From Rhizobium gallicum bv. gallicum R602sp (GTDB lineage: Bacteria > Pseudomonadota > Alphaproteobacteria > Rhizobiales > Rhizobiaceae), in assembly GCF_000816845.1 (NCBI RefSeq), contig NZ_CP006880.1:1302001-1366000 (forward strand): a DNA stretch of 64,000 nt. The letters run 5' to 3'. The position numbers and the translations under genes were made by a program. Positions 1 through 8,379 of the stretch are shown one piece after another (position 1 is the stretch's first letter; each line of letters opens with the position of its first letter). The notes under the pieces were generated by a model that searched no databases, was not told the origin of the DNA, and saw only the letters and a list, made by a program, of their open reading frames with translations.

Positions 1-127
1 CTGGCAAAATGCCAACGAGCTTTGCACCAATGTTGGGCGTATCTTTGTGCTTGTCGAATGACCTAGGGTCTCGTCGAACCGTGACAGCACGCGGGAAAAG
101 ACGTGACTTCAACCGAAAGGAGTAGCA

Positions 128-761
128 GTGAAACTCTCTACTACGCCCCCGGAACCTGTGCGCTATCTCCCCACATCGTCGCCCTGGAAGCACGACGAGT
201 TACGCTCGAACTTGGAGCGGGTGGATATCCGAAAGACGCCACACCTGAGCGAAGCGGGTGTGGATTTCGTGACAATCAATCCCAACCTCTACGCTCCGGT
301 TTTAGAGTTCGACGACGGCTCGGTTCTTACCGAGGGTGTCGCCATCATCCAGTTTCTTGCCGACCTCAAGCCGGATGCCGGTCTGGTTCCGGTGCTAGGC
401 TCGCCAGAGCGATATCGCTTCCAGGCCTGGCTGAATTTTATCGCGACCGAGCTTCACAGAATTTACAGCCCCTTGCTGTTTTCACCGTGAATATGGAACT
501 CAGGCGCAGGACGTATCGCTCAGGAAGATCGCCGAGCGTCTTGATTTCGTCGAGAATCATCTTGCCAGGAGCGGACCCTTCCTGTTGGGCGACCGATTTA
601 CTGCCGCGGACGCCTACCTCTTCACCGTCGCCGGCTGGTCCGATTTCACCAAGGTCGATCTCATCGCTTTCCCGCGTCTCGGCGACTTCATGGCCCCCGC
701 CGGTGCGCGCCCGACAGTTCGGGCAGCGATGACAGCCGAAGGAATGCAGGTGGCGGCCTGA
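128..761 (+). pseudogene. Glutathione S-transferase relic, frameshifted
   Basis: Clear bacterial GST (GstA type) sequence is spread over all three forward frames. The N-terminal LYYAPGTCALSPHIVALEA, the usual glutathione-binding start, is read in the frame of position 136. The thioredoxin-fold remainder (ERVDIRKTPHL, DDGSVLTEGVAIIQFLADLKP, ELHRIYSPLLFSP) is in the frame of 128. The C-terminal helical domain (SLRKIAERLDFVE, GPFLLGDRFTAADAYLF, VRAAMTAEGM) is in a third frame ending at TGA 759-761. An extra 'tc' after GTGAAACTC (about 135-138) explains the first break; the others fall near 205-215 and near 488. With at least three shifts no intact enzyme can be made. Sequencing error is possible, but three indels in 630 nt favour real decay. 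Confidence 0.85.
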
Positions 762-836
762 AAAGGCGAGCATCCAATCCTCCAGTGTTAGTTGAGTTAA
801 ATCACTTAAGTGTCTCGAAATAGAAGGAGACTGTCT

Positions 837-1262
837 ATGGGCGCCCCATCCCCTGAACTCTGCAACCTCTGGCTCGCCCGCGCTTTCAACGCTCATGATG
901 TCGAAGCGGCGGCGGCGATGTATCATCCGGAAGCCTCCATCATCGAGGTCGATGAAGTCCACGGCGGGACCAAGATTGCCCGCGGGGCCGATGGCATCCG
1001 CCGTACCATGGCTGCCTATATCGGCCTCAAGCCGCACATGGATGTTGTCACCCACCACACCACGATCGCCGGAGATTTTGCCATGACCCGTTCGCAGTGG
1101 CTCATCAAGGGCATAAACGACGACGGCCAACCGACCGGAGTGCATCACCACGGCATGGAAGTTCACCGCCGGCTACCCGATGGAACCTGGGTGTTTTACA
1201 TTGATCATCCATTTGGAGCCGATCCGGGCTGGGCCGCCGACGCACCCCCGCATACTGAGTAG
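837..1262 (+). CDS. NTF2/SnoaL-like small protein
   Basis: A 141-residue protein with the look of the NTF2-like (SnoaL/DUF4440) fold: an N-terminal helix (LARAFNAHDVEAAAAMYHPEA), then strands with a conserved Trp (SQWLIKG) and a C-terminal VHRRLPDGTWVFYIDHPFG. Such proteins are small cytosolic cone-shaped dimers acting as isomerases, hydrolases or binding proteins; nothing here fixes the substrate. The start is the ATG at 837 because AAGGAGA lies 8 nt upstream; an in-frame GTG at 810 has no ribosome site. It follows the GST relic by 75 nt and may once have been co-transcribed with it. Confidence 0.75.
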   Translation: MGAPSPELCNLWLARAFNAHDVEAAAAMYHPEASIIEVDEVHGGTKIARGADGIRRTMAAYIGLKPHMDVVTHHTTIAGDFAMTRSQWLIKGINDDGQPTGVHHHGMEVHRRLPDGTWVFYIDHPFGADPGWAADAPPHTE

Positions 1263-1718
1263 GATGCGTGCCCCATGAACCTCAAGCCGCTACAGACGTG
1301 CCGCCTTGAGCAGCCAAATCAGATATGGGCCCGCCAATCAGCTGCAAAGAGCCATATGGGAACCTAATGGGATAGATGGGGACGCGCGGCGCAGATCAAA
1401 ACGGTAGCACCGATGAGGATGCTCGTGGCAAGCTGATGCGCCGGTTTCGGGAAGCCCATCAATCTCGCAAAATGCGGAGCGACCTCCAGACCGGCAATCG
1501 GATTGCCGGTCACGCGCTGCATGATGAAATCTGCAGCCACCAGCATCGCCCCCCGCTGCGCGCCCGCGGCTGTAGTGCGCGGCAGGCGAAACGGCAGTAG
1601 GTCAGAGATGAGTCATGATAGCCTTTCTTGCAACGAGCATTTCATGTCGACAACAGCGCCGATGGGCAACAGAAACCGGGCGCACAAGCGCTGCGCGATA
1701 GGTTTCATGTCGACCGTG
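1263..1718. other. Intergenic region with a possible gene remnant
   Basis: No convincing intact gene. On the minus strand 1364-1546 there is a 60-residue open frame (MLVAADFIMQRVTGNPIAG... ending near PHLSH) with one hydrophobic segment (ILIGATVLICA). It reads like a piece of a small membrane protein, but I do not recognise the family and see no ribosome site. The rest shows nothing I can name. Confidence 0.3.
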
Positions 1719-2552
1719 TCAAAGCCCGTAAAATCGCTCACCGTTTGACGCCCAGATCTTTTGCTGGTCGGCGGCGGGCAGGCTCTTCATGGCGCGATCG
1801 AGCGTCTCGATCCAGCGGCTGTAATCCGCGACGAGATTGACGACAGGCCAGTCGCTGCCGAAGACGAGGCGATCGGGTCCGAAAATGTCGAACACCGTCT
1901 CGAGATAAGGTTGAAGCCGCTCCGGCGTCCAATCCGGCCCGTCCTCGGTCACGATACCGGAGATCTTGCAATGTACATGGTCGAGATCACGGAAGCGTTC
2001 CATGTCGCGCCGCCAGGGTTCAAAGTTGCCGCTTCCGATTTCGGGCTTGGCCATATGATCGACGATCACCGGCAGATCGGGATAGCGCTCGATAAACCTC
2101 ACCGTGTTGAGGATATGTCGCGGCTTGATCAGTGCGTCAAACCGCAGTCCATGGTCGATCATGGCGCGGAAAGCCGGATCGAGCTCTTTTTTCAGGATCC
2201 AATCTTCTTCAGGCAGATCCTGAAGATAGGGACGGATGCTCTTCAGCTTCGCGAAGCGTGCCCAGTTCCCAAGGTCGTCGGTGGCCGTCGGCGCGAGAAG
2301 ATCAAGCCAGGCAACAACGCCCTTGATGAAATCCCGGCCGTCGGCAAGACCGAGAAGATAGCCGGTTTCATGAACAGAAGACGCAGCCGATACGACAACG
2401 ACGCCCTCGACATTGTTCTTCTCCATGAGCGGAGCGGCATCGCGCGGCCCATAGTCACGATAAAGCACCTTGTCATCCTGCGACATCCACAGCGAATAGT
2501 AAGGCTCCATCGCCAGCGTCCAGAAATGCATATGGCAATCAACGCGCCGCAT
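1719..2552 (-). CDS. Amidohydrolase family 2, probable L-fuconolactone hydrolase
   Basis: A 277-residue TIM-barrel hydrolase of the amidohydrolase-2 family (COG3618), which includes the lactonases of the oxidative L-fucose/L-rhamnose routes. It starts with the metal-ligand motif DCHMHFW (residues 5-11), has VIVDHMAKP mid-protein and VFGSDWPV near the C-terminus (catalytic Asp). The pairing with L-fuconate dehydratase and a keto-deoxy-fuconate dehydrogenase-like SDR 1.7-4.6 kb away on the same strand suggests that it opens L-fucono-1,5-lactone. It is not contiguous with those genes: a deacylase and a Tim44-like gene on the other strand lie between. Family assignment is firm; the lactone substrate is inferred from context. 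Confidence 0.8.
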   Translation of the reverse strand: MRRVDCHMHFWTLAMEPYYSLWMSQDDKVLYRDYGPRDAAPLMEKNNVEGVVVVSAASSVHETGYLLGLADGRDFIKGVVAWLDLLAPTATDDLGNWARFAKLKSIRPYLQDLPEEDWILKKELDPAFRAMIDHGLRFDALIKPRHILNTVRFIERYPDLPVIVDHMAKPEIGSGNFEPWRRDMERFRDLDHVHCKISGIVTEDGPDWTPERLQPYLETVFDIFGPDRLVFGSDWPVVNLVADYSRWIETLDRAMKSLPAADQQKIWASNGERFYGL

Positions 2553-2709
2553 CGCCTTCCTCCCTTAAATGTCTTTCGGCGCGACAAAGAAGCTCAGAAA
2601 ACCGGACGGTTCGCAAGTGCATTCAGGTTCGAAATGCGATTGAAATTCCTCGTGCATCAGATACTTTCCAAGGTCATTTAGATCCCGATCGTTCTGGTCC
2701 TGTACGCCC

Positions 2710-3168
2710 ATGAGCTTTGAATCCGTCCGCGCATTTTTCAGCGCACATGCACCTGAGATCGAAATCATCGAAACCGCCGAAAGCTCTTCGACGGTGGCGC
2801 TTGCGGCCGAAGCGCACGGAGTCGAGCCGGGGCAGATCGCCAAGACGATCTGCCTCAGGGTCGGTGATGAGACGATGCTCGTTGTCGCAAGCGGCACGGC
2901 TCGCCTCGACAATCGAAAATTCAAGGATGCATTCGGCGGCAAGGGCCGCATGCTTGGACCGGAAGAAGTTCTGGAAGTCACCAGCCATCCGGTGGGCGGT
3001 GTCTGCCCCTTTGGATTGCCCGTCCCACTTCCAGTCTATTGCGATGTTTCATTGAAGCGTTTCGACGAAGTCGTGCCGGCGGCCGGTTCCACGCATTCGG
3101 CGGTCCGTATCGCGACGGAGCGGCTGGCCGAACTCACCAGAGCCAAATGGGTCGATGTCTGCCAATAA
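2710..3168 (+). CDS. YbaK/ProX-type aminoacyl-tRNA deacylase
   Basis: A 152-residue single-domain YbaK/EbsC protein. These free-standing editing enzymes hydrolyse mischarged tRNA such as Cys- or Ala-tRNA(Pro). The family hallmarks are visible: AKTICLRV with the catalytic-site Lys (about residue 44), then the glycine-containing VGGVCPFGLP (residues 97-106) and a C-terminal AVRIATERLAELT. Length is normal for the family. It is divergent from the amidohydrolase gene (157 nt between starts) and ends 85 nt before the Tim44-like gene. Which mischarged tRNA it edits cannot be read from the sequence. Confidence 0.85.
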   Translation: MSFESVRAFFSAHAPEIEIIETAESSSTVALAAEAHGVEPGQIAKTICLRVGDETMLVVASGTARLDNRKFKDAFGGKGRMLGPEEVLEVTSHPVGGVCPFGLPVPLPVYCDVSLKRFDEVVPAAGSTHSAVRIATERLAELTRAKWVDVCQ

Positions 3169-3253
3169 GTCGCGGCGGCGAACTTCAAATTGTCAAGAGA
3201 ACACCTATATTAGCTCGCAAACATGCCATGGTTGTTGCATGACAGGAGATACG

Positions 3254-4261
3254 ATGCAGAGTGCCGTTTCGCGTTTTGCCAAGATTGCGGCGATAGCCGT
3301 TCTGACGAGCGCTTCCGTTTTTGCTGCCTATAGCGATGCCGAGGCGCGCCGCGCCGGAGGTTTTGGCGGATTCGGCAGCCGTGGAACGCGCACCTTCCAG
3401 GCGCCACCGGTCACACGCACCGCGCCTGCTCCGGCCGCGCCGATGGAGCGTTCGATGACGCCGCGCCCACAGACCCCCGCTACCGCCCAACAGCCTGTTA
3501 ACGCGCAGCGATCTGGCGGTCTCTTCGGCGGCTTTGGCCGTTCGATGATAGGCGGCCTGATAGCCGGCGGGCTGCTCGGCATGCTCCTCGGCCACGGTTT
3601 CGGTGGCGGCTTCGGGTTCCTCGGCATGCTGCTGCAGATTGCCCTGATCTTCGGCGCAGTCATGCTTGCCATGCGCTTCTTTGCCAATCGACGCCAGCCG
3701 TCATACGGTGCGGCAGGTGGCCGGAGTGCCTCGTCCTACAGCAATATGTCGTCTAACAGCAATTCGTCGTTTAGCATTCCGGCAATCGGCTCAGGTGCTG
3801 CAGGCTATCAACCGCAGCCACGCAACGACAGACCAAGCGACGAAATCGGATTGGCGCAGGCCGATCTGGATCAGTTCGAGGAGCTGCTGACCAAGGTGCA
3901 GACCGCCTACGGCGCCGAGGACTATAGTACGTTGCGCAAGCTGACTACGCCCGAAGCCATGTCTTATCTCGCCGAAGAACTCGGCGAAAATGCCACCAAC
4001 GGCGTGCGCAACCGCGTCTCGGAGGTCAAACTGCTGCAGGGTGACATTGCCGAAGCCTGGCGCGAGGACGGTCAGGATTATGCAACGCTTGCCATGCGCT
4101 ACTCGTCGATCGACGCCATGGTCGATCGCGATAGCGGCCGCCTCGTTTCCGGTGACGATCGCCACCCCGGCGAAAGCACCGAAATCTGGACCTTTGTACG
4201 CAGAACCGGCAGCGACTGGAAGCTTGCCGCCATTCAGAGCACAGAGCAGCGCGCTGCCTGA
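3254..4261 (+). CDS. Tim44-like domain membrane protein
   Basis: A 335-residue protein with an N-terminal signal/anchor (residues 1-30, ending ...YSDAEA), a Gly/Phe-rich and Pro/Ala-rich linker, a glycine-rich membrane segment (about residues 97-140, GLIAGGLLGMLLGHGFGGG then FLGMLLQIALIFGAVMLAM), a Ser/Asn-rich linker, and a C-terminal Tim44/MBA1-like domain (about 195-333) beginning DEIGLAQADLDQFEELL. In rhizobia such proteins are inner-membrane proteins with the Tim44 fold in solution; the role is unknown. The start at 3254 is chosen because AGGAGA precedes it; the longer frame to 3155 overlaps the preceding gene. The gene is convergent with the fuconate dehydratase gene, only 4 nt apart. 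Confidence 0.8.
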   Translation: MQSAVSRFAKIAAIAVLTSASVFAAYSDAEARRAGGFGGFGSRGTRTFQAPPVTRTAPAPAAPMERSMTPRPQTPATAQQPVNAQRSGGLFGGFGRSMIGGLIAGGLLGMLLGHGFGGGFGFLGMLLQIALIFGAVMLAMRFFANRRQPSYGAAGGRSASSYSNMSSNSNSSFSIPAIGSGAAGYQPQPRNDRPSDEIGLAQADLDQFEELLTKVQTAYGAEDYSTLRKLTTPEAMSYLAEELGENATNGVRNRVSEVKLLQGDIAEAWREDGQDYATLAMRYSSIDAMVDRDSGRLVSGDDRHPGESTEIWTFVRRTGSDWKLAAIQSTEQRAA

Positions 4262-4265
4262 AATA

Positions 4266-5543
4266 TCAGCCCTTGAAGGTGTAGTCGGTAATCGACTGCG
4301 CCTTCATTTCAGTTGAAAAACCAGGCTTTGACGGCGGCATATAGGCTGCGTCCTTGATCACGCACGGGTCGAGGAAGTGTTCGTGCAAATGATCGACATA
4401 CTCGATCACGCGGCCGTCCTTGCTGCCCGACACGGCAACGTAGTCGATCATTGACAGATGTTGCACATATTCGCAAAGGCCGACGCCGCCCGCATGCGGC
4501 CAGACCGGCAGACGGTATTTTGCTGCGATCAGCAGCACGGCCAGCACCTCGTTCAGGCCGCCCATGCGGCACGAATCGATCTGCACGATGTCGATCGCGC
4601 CTTCGGCGATGAATTGCTTGAACATGATCCGGTTTTGGCACATCTCGCCGGTTGCGACCTTGACCGGTCGGACCGCCTCACGGATTTTCCGGTGTCCGGC
4701 CACATCATCGGGACTTGTCGGCTCTTCGATGAAATAGGGCTTGGCGAAGGCTAGTTCCTTCACCCAGTCGATTGCCTGCTTGACCTCCCAGACCTGATTG
4801 GCATCGATCATCAGGTAACGATCCGGGCCAATCACCTCGCGGGCGATACGCAGACGGCGAATATCATCCTGGAGATCGCGGCCGACCTTCATCTTTACAT
4901 GGTTGAAACCTGCGTCGATCGCTTCCTGACACAGACGGCGCAGCTTTGCATCATCATATCCGAGCCAGCCGGCAGAGGTCGTGTAACAGGCGTAACCTTC
5001 TTTCTCGAGCGTTGCGATCCGCTCAGCCTTCCCCGCCTCGGCACGTTTCAGGATTGTGACCGCCTCCTCGCGCGTCAGCACGTCGGTGAGGTAGCGGTAG
5101 TCGACGATGTCCGCGATTTCCTCCGCGGCCATCTCCGCGACCAGCCGCCACACAGGCTTTTCCGCCTGCTTCGCGAGAAGATCCCAGACAGCGTTGACAA
5201 TGGCCCCCGTCGCCAAGTGGATGGCGCCCTTCTCCGGACCGATCCAGCGAAGCTGGCTGTCGCCGGTCAGATGCCGCCAGAATCCACCTGGATTGGCAAG
5301 AACCTGGTTAAGATCTGCGCCGACAACCAAATGCTCCATCGCCTTTATTGCCAGGCAACAGATCTCGTTGCCGCGGCCGATCGTGAAAGTGAGCCCGTGG
5401 CCCGAAAGTCCCGGCTCGTCCGTATCCAGAATAACGTAGGCCGCCGAATAATCCGGGTCCGGATTCATCGCATCGGAGCCGTCGAGGCTCTGCGAAGTGG
5501 GAAAGCGAAGATCAAAGACACGAAGGCCGGTAATGCCCGTCAT
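4266..5543 (-). CDS. L-fuconate dehydratase (enolase superfamily)
   Basis: A 425-residue enolase-superfamily enzyme expected to convert L-fuconate to 2-keto-3-deoxy-L-fuconate. The catalytic set known for L-fuconate dehydratases is present: K217-M-K219 in FNHVKMKVGRD, metal ligands D248 (LMIDANQVW), E274 (FIEEPTSPDD) and E300 (VATGEMCQN), and the general acid H350 (PVWPHAGGVG). Spacing and length match the Xanthomonas enzyme closely. It lies 26 nt downstream of the SDR gene on the same strand, so the two are probably one transcript. The gene is intact. Function assignment is strong for the dehydratase step; regulation is not evident. Confidence 0.92.
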   Translation of the reverse strand: MTGITGLRVFDLRFPTSQSLDGSDAMNPDPDYSAAYVILDTDEPGLSGHGLTFTIGRGNEICCLAIKAMEHLVVGADLNQVLANPGGFWRHLTGDSQLRWIGPEKGAIHLATGAIVNAVWDLLAKQAEKPVWRLVAEMAAEEIADIVDYRYLTDVLTREEAVTILKRAEAGKAERIATLEKEGYACYTTSAGWLGYDDAKLRRLCQEAIDAGFNHVKMKVGRDLQDDIRRLRIAREVIGPDRYLMIDANQVWEVKQAIDWVKELAFAKPYFIEEPTSPDDVAGHRKIREAVRPVKVATGEMCQNRIMFKQFIAEGAIDIVQIDSCRMGGLNEVLAVLLIAAKYRLPVWPHAGGVGLCEYVQHLSMIDYVAVSGSKDGRVIEYVDHLHEHFLDPCVIKDAAYMPPSKPGFSTEMKAQSITDYTFKG

Positions 5544-5569
5544 GGGTTCCTCCCGAACAAGCCGGGCGG

Positions 5570-6304
5570 TCAGATCGTCCAGCCGCCGTCGATCGCGTAG
5601 GCCTGTCCGCTGGTATAGGTAGCACCGGCAAGATAGACGGCAAGGTCTGCAATCTCTTCCGGCGTGCCGAGACGACCCATCGGCTGGCGAAAAATAAAGG
5701 CAGCGCGGGCCGCATCATAGTCGCCCTGCGCGCGCATGCGATCCTGCAGCGACGGGCTCTCGACCGTGCCGGGACAAATGGCATTGCAGCGGACGCCCTC
5801 GGCGACGTAATCGGCGGCAACGGATTTCGTAAGGCCAATCACCGCCGCTTTTGTGACGCCATAGGCAAAGCGGTTCGGCACACCTTTGATGCTGGAGGCA
5901 ACCGAAGCCATGTTGATGATCGACCCGTCCTTCCGCTCCAGCATGCCGGGAAGAACGGCGCGGATCGTGCGGATCATCGCCTTTACATTGAGGTCGAAAG
6001 CGAACTCTAGGTCGGCATCCTGCATTTCCAAAATGGATCCGGCGTGCACGAAGCCGGCGCAGTTAAAGAGCACATCGACCGCGCCAATTTCAGCGACCAA
6101 TGCCTTAACCGCCCCCTCGTCGAGCACGTTTAGCTCGTGCGTCGACACCCCGGTGTCGGCGGCAAGCGTTGCCAGCGCATTCGCATTGATATCCGTCGCG
6201 TGAACCTTGGCGCCGGCCTGCTGAAAAGCGATTGCGCTGGCACGGCCGATGCCTTGCGCTGCCGCTGTGATCAGAACAGTCTTGCCGGAAAGAGTGATGG
6301 TCAT
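5570..6304 (-). CDS. SDR, probable 2-keto-3-deoxy-L-fuconate dehydrogenase
   Basis: A 244-residue classical short-chain dehydrogenase: NAD(P) motif TAAAQGIGRA (residues 13-22), NAG variant FNCAG (about 82-86), Ser in NMASVASS and the YGVTK catalytic Tyr-Lys pair (about 148-152), and the C-terminal IDGGWTI. The stretch CNAICPGTVESPSL and the PMGRLGTPEEIADLA tail resemble the keto-deoxy-fuconate dehydrogenase group (related to animal DHRS6). It is the first gene of a two-gene unit with L-fuconate dehydratase. The alternative is a general 3-hydroxyacid dehydrogenase; context favours the fucose route. Confidence 0.82.
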   Translation of the reverse strand: MTITLSGKTVLITAAAQGIGRASAIAFQQAGAKVHATDINANALATLAADTGVSTHELNVLDEGAVKALVAEIGAVDVLFNCAGFVHAGSILEMQDADLEFAFDLNVKAMIRTIRAVLPGMLERKDGSIINMASVASSIKGVPNRFAYGVTKAAVIGLTKSVAADYVAEGVRCNAICPGTVESPSLQDRMRAQGDYDAARAAFIFRQPMGRLGTPEEIADLAVYLAGATYTSGQAYAIDGGWTI

Positions 6305-6611
6305 GTCTTGGCCTTCTCAGGGTTTTCAATACGTGGGGGTAGAGCTCGGTTTCATCGGAGCCGAACCTGAACGGCGGCTTTTATGGTGTCAATCGAATAG
6401 TGAATCCGTCTCTCGCTCGACGTCGATGGGAGACTGTATCCAGGACGTGGCCGTCAATTAAGTCACGCCAGCATATGCGCTTCGTTGTTGGCAGCGACAA
6501 AACCATCGAGCACAAAATCGGGCGATTCGCGTCGATTGACCGCCCGCGGGAACTCATTTGGAACATTCGATATTTCAAAGTGTTTCCCCGACAGCGAACG
6601 AAGGAGGGTTC
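6305..6611. other. Promoter region of the fuconate genes
   Basis: 307 nt between the SDR gene (minus) and a small secreted-protein gene (plus). The only structure I can point to is a perfect 10-nt palindrome TCGACGTCGA at 6417-6426, loosely bracketed by GTCTC (6408-6412) and GAGAC (6430-6434). It could be an operator, but the outer arms are not exactly centred on it. A ribosome site AAGGAGGG at 6601-6608 belongs to the gene starting at 6612. No open frame here looks coding. Confidence 0.3.
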
Positions 6612-6971
6612 ATGCTCTCCATTCAAGAAAATGTCGTCAAAGGCACGAAGCGTACCGGCGCATGTGCCGTCGGACTTTTGTGCGGATTGGCGTTTGCCCA
6701 ACCGCTCGCCAGTCAGTCGGATCGCTGCCAGGCGCCAGATCAGCATCAAAACCGGGCGGGCGCCCTTGAGAACGGCAATTCAGGACCTACGAATGGGTTG
6801 GATACCTCGAAATTGTCCGATTGCAACGGCGTGCTAAAGCCGCCGTCCATCGGCGACGGAGATCTTGTCAAGCCTGCACCGCCTATTGGCAATACGCCCG
6901 TAATCCCGCCGGATCCGAAGCAGTGGGCAGAATTGTGCCCGGATTCACGTGACAACCCTTGGCGACGATAA
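6612..6971 (+). CDS. Small secreted hypothetical protein
   Basis: A 119-residue protein with a signal-peptide-like N-terminus (basic VKGTKRTG then hydrophobic ACAVGLLCGLAFAQPLA). The mature part is low in structure and ends with LSDCNGVLKPPSIGDGDLVKPA, PIGNTPVIPP and a final Cys. The DCNGVLKPP and NTPVIPP blocks recur in small uncharacterised secreted proteins of rhizobia, as I recall them. The start at 6612 is fixed by AAGGAGGG four nt upstream; the frame extends to 6558 without another good site. Two Cys could form a disulfide in the periplasm. Function unknown. Confidence 0.65.
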   Translation: MLSIQENVVKGTKRTGACAVGLLCGLAFAQPLASQSDRCQAPDQHQNRAGALENGNSGPTNGLDTSKLSDCNGVLKPPSIGDGDLVKPAPPIGNTPVIPPDPKQWAELCPDSRDNPWRR

Positions 6972-7005
6972 CGCTGCCGTGGTCGTGTGGATTGTGCTGG
7001 AAGCC

Positions 7006-7926
7006 TCAGTATTTTGGCGGCACGTAGAGCTCCGGCGGGAGGACCTTGCGTTCGTAGTCGGGGTTAAAAACGCGCTCTGGGAGCGTGATGTCCTCATGCG
7101 GCACGTCTTCGTAGGGAATCTGCTTAAGCAGGTGGTCGATGCAGTTGAGGCGGGCCCGCTTCTTGTCGTTGCCCTCGACGATGTACCAGGGCGCCTCAGC
7201 GATATTCGTGCGGGCGAAGGTCTCTTCCTTTGCCTTGGTATAGGCTTCCCAGCGTACGCGCGATTGCAAGTCCATCGGCGACAGCTTCCATTGCTTCAGG
7301 GGATCGTGAATGCGCATCAAAAAACGCATCTGCTGTTCCTCGTCAGTGATCGAGAACCAGTATTTGACCAGCCGGATGCCGGAGCGCACCAGCATGCGCT
7401 CGAATTCGGGCACATCGTTGAAGAATTGTTCCACCTCGTCTTCGGTCGCAAAACCCATGACGCGCTCAACGCCGGACCGATTATACCAGGACCGATCGAA
7501 CAGCACGATCTCGCCACCGGCCGGCAGATGTGGCACGTAACGCTGGAAATACCATTGGGTTTTCTCGCGGTCCGAAGGAGCCGGCAGCGCGACCACTCTC
7601 ACCACGCGAGGGTTGAGCCGCTGCGTGATGCGCTTGATCACGCCGCCCTTGCCGGCCGAGTCGCGTCCCTCGAAGATCACGACGACCTTCTCCCTGTGAT
7701 AGGAGACCCAGTCCTGCAATTTGATCAGCTCGGCCTGCAGCGCCAGAAGAGCGCGGAAGTAATCGACACGCGGCATCGGGGGCGGATGCGACGTGCGATA
7801 GATCTTGCGGATTTCTTCCGACAGCGCCGGTTCGGAGAGCTCGAGTTCGTAGTCCTCGTCGAGCGTATCGGCCAATTCGGCTTCCAGCCAGTCTGGTTTA
7901 TCGAGATCATCCTTTGACGTACCCAT
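7006..7926 (-). CDS. ppk2: Polyphosphate kinase 2 (PPK2 family)
   Basis: A 306-residue PPK2-family kinase, which transfers phosphate between polyphosphate and nucleotides (usually polyP-driven phosphorylation of GDP/ADP). It shows the PPK2 Walker A GRDSAGKGG (residues 87-95), the Walker B/lid region LFDRSWYNRSGVERVMGF (about 143-160) and a C-terminal WYIVEGNDKKRARLN. The start at 7926 is chosen because GGAGAGAG precedes the ATG; the frame continues 22 codons upstream to 7992 without a better site. The size corresponds to single-domain (class I-like) PPK2. It is divergent from the LHPP-like phosphatase gene. Confidence 0.93.
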   Translation of the reverse strand: MGTSKDDLDKPDWLEAELADTLDEDYELELSEPALSEEIRKIYRTSHPPPMPRVDYFRALLALQAELIKLQDWVSYHREKVVVIFEGRDSAGKGGVIKRITQRLNPRVVRVVALPAPSDREKTQWYFQRYVPHLPAGGEIVLFDRSWYNRSGVERVMGFATEDEVEQFFNDVPEFERMLVRSGIRLVKYWFSITDEEQQMRFLMRIHDPLKQWKLSPMDLQSRVRWEAYTKAKEETFARTNIAEAPWYIVEGNDKKRARLNCIDHLLKQIPYEDVPHEDITLPERVFNPDYERKVLPPELYVPPKY

Positions 7927-8379
7927 ATCTCTCTCCGATGTGCCCCCATCATGCCACGCATCGCCATTTATCTCATGCCAGCATGACGGCATTTTGAAGC
8001 CATAGTAGCGCCATCCCCTCCTGCAGCATGACGGAGCGATTACACCAGGTAATACGTTGCGGGAGAGCTCGAACTCTTCGAAGGACCGTGCGCTTGATGA
8101 GCTCGATATAGCAAAATACAGGCGTGCGTGAAGAACGCGTCAGGATAGCGCGCTGTGCCTTAAAGACGACGATCCTCGCGTCATTCCGTGCGTTTTCCCT
8201 TACCGCAAATAGAACGCAAATATCACCGTCGGCCACGAGGCGGCACGCGCAAGTCGGTCGCGAAAGTCAGTGGTTTGAGTGGCCGGTCGGCGACTTCCTT
8301 GCGGCCCACGGATTCGCGATAAGATCTCCGGCGAATTCCTAAATTTGACGCATGATGCTTCGACGTTCATTCTCCGTCC
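7927..8379. other. Divergent intergenic region, no feature recognised
   Basis: 453 nt between the divergent ppk2 and HAD-phosphatase genes, so it should hold promoters for both. Open frames here have no coding character. I did not find a clear palindrome or a convincing -35/-10 pair. Confidence 0.4.

Noticed and set aside
438..1166. 242-codon minus-strand frame opposite the GST relic and NTF2-like gene
   Set aside because: The plus-strand NTF2-like gene has a good ribosome site and family pattern; the minus product is a shadow.
6949..7917. 322-codon plus-strand frame opposite ppk2
   Set aside because: PPK2 on the minus strand has complete motifs; the opposite frame shows no domain.
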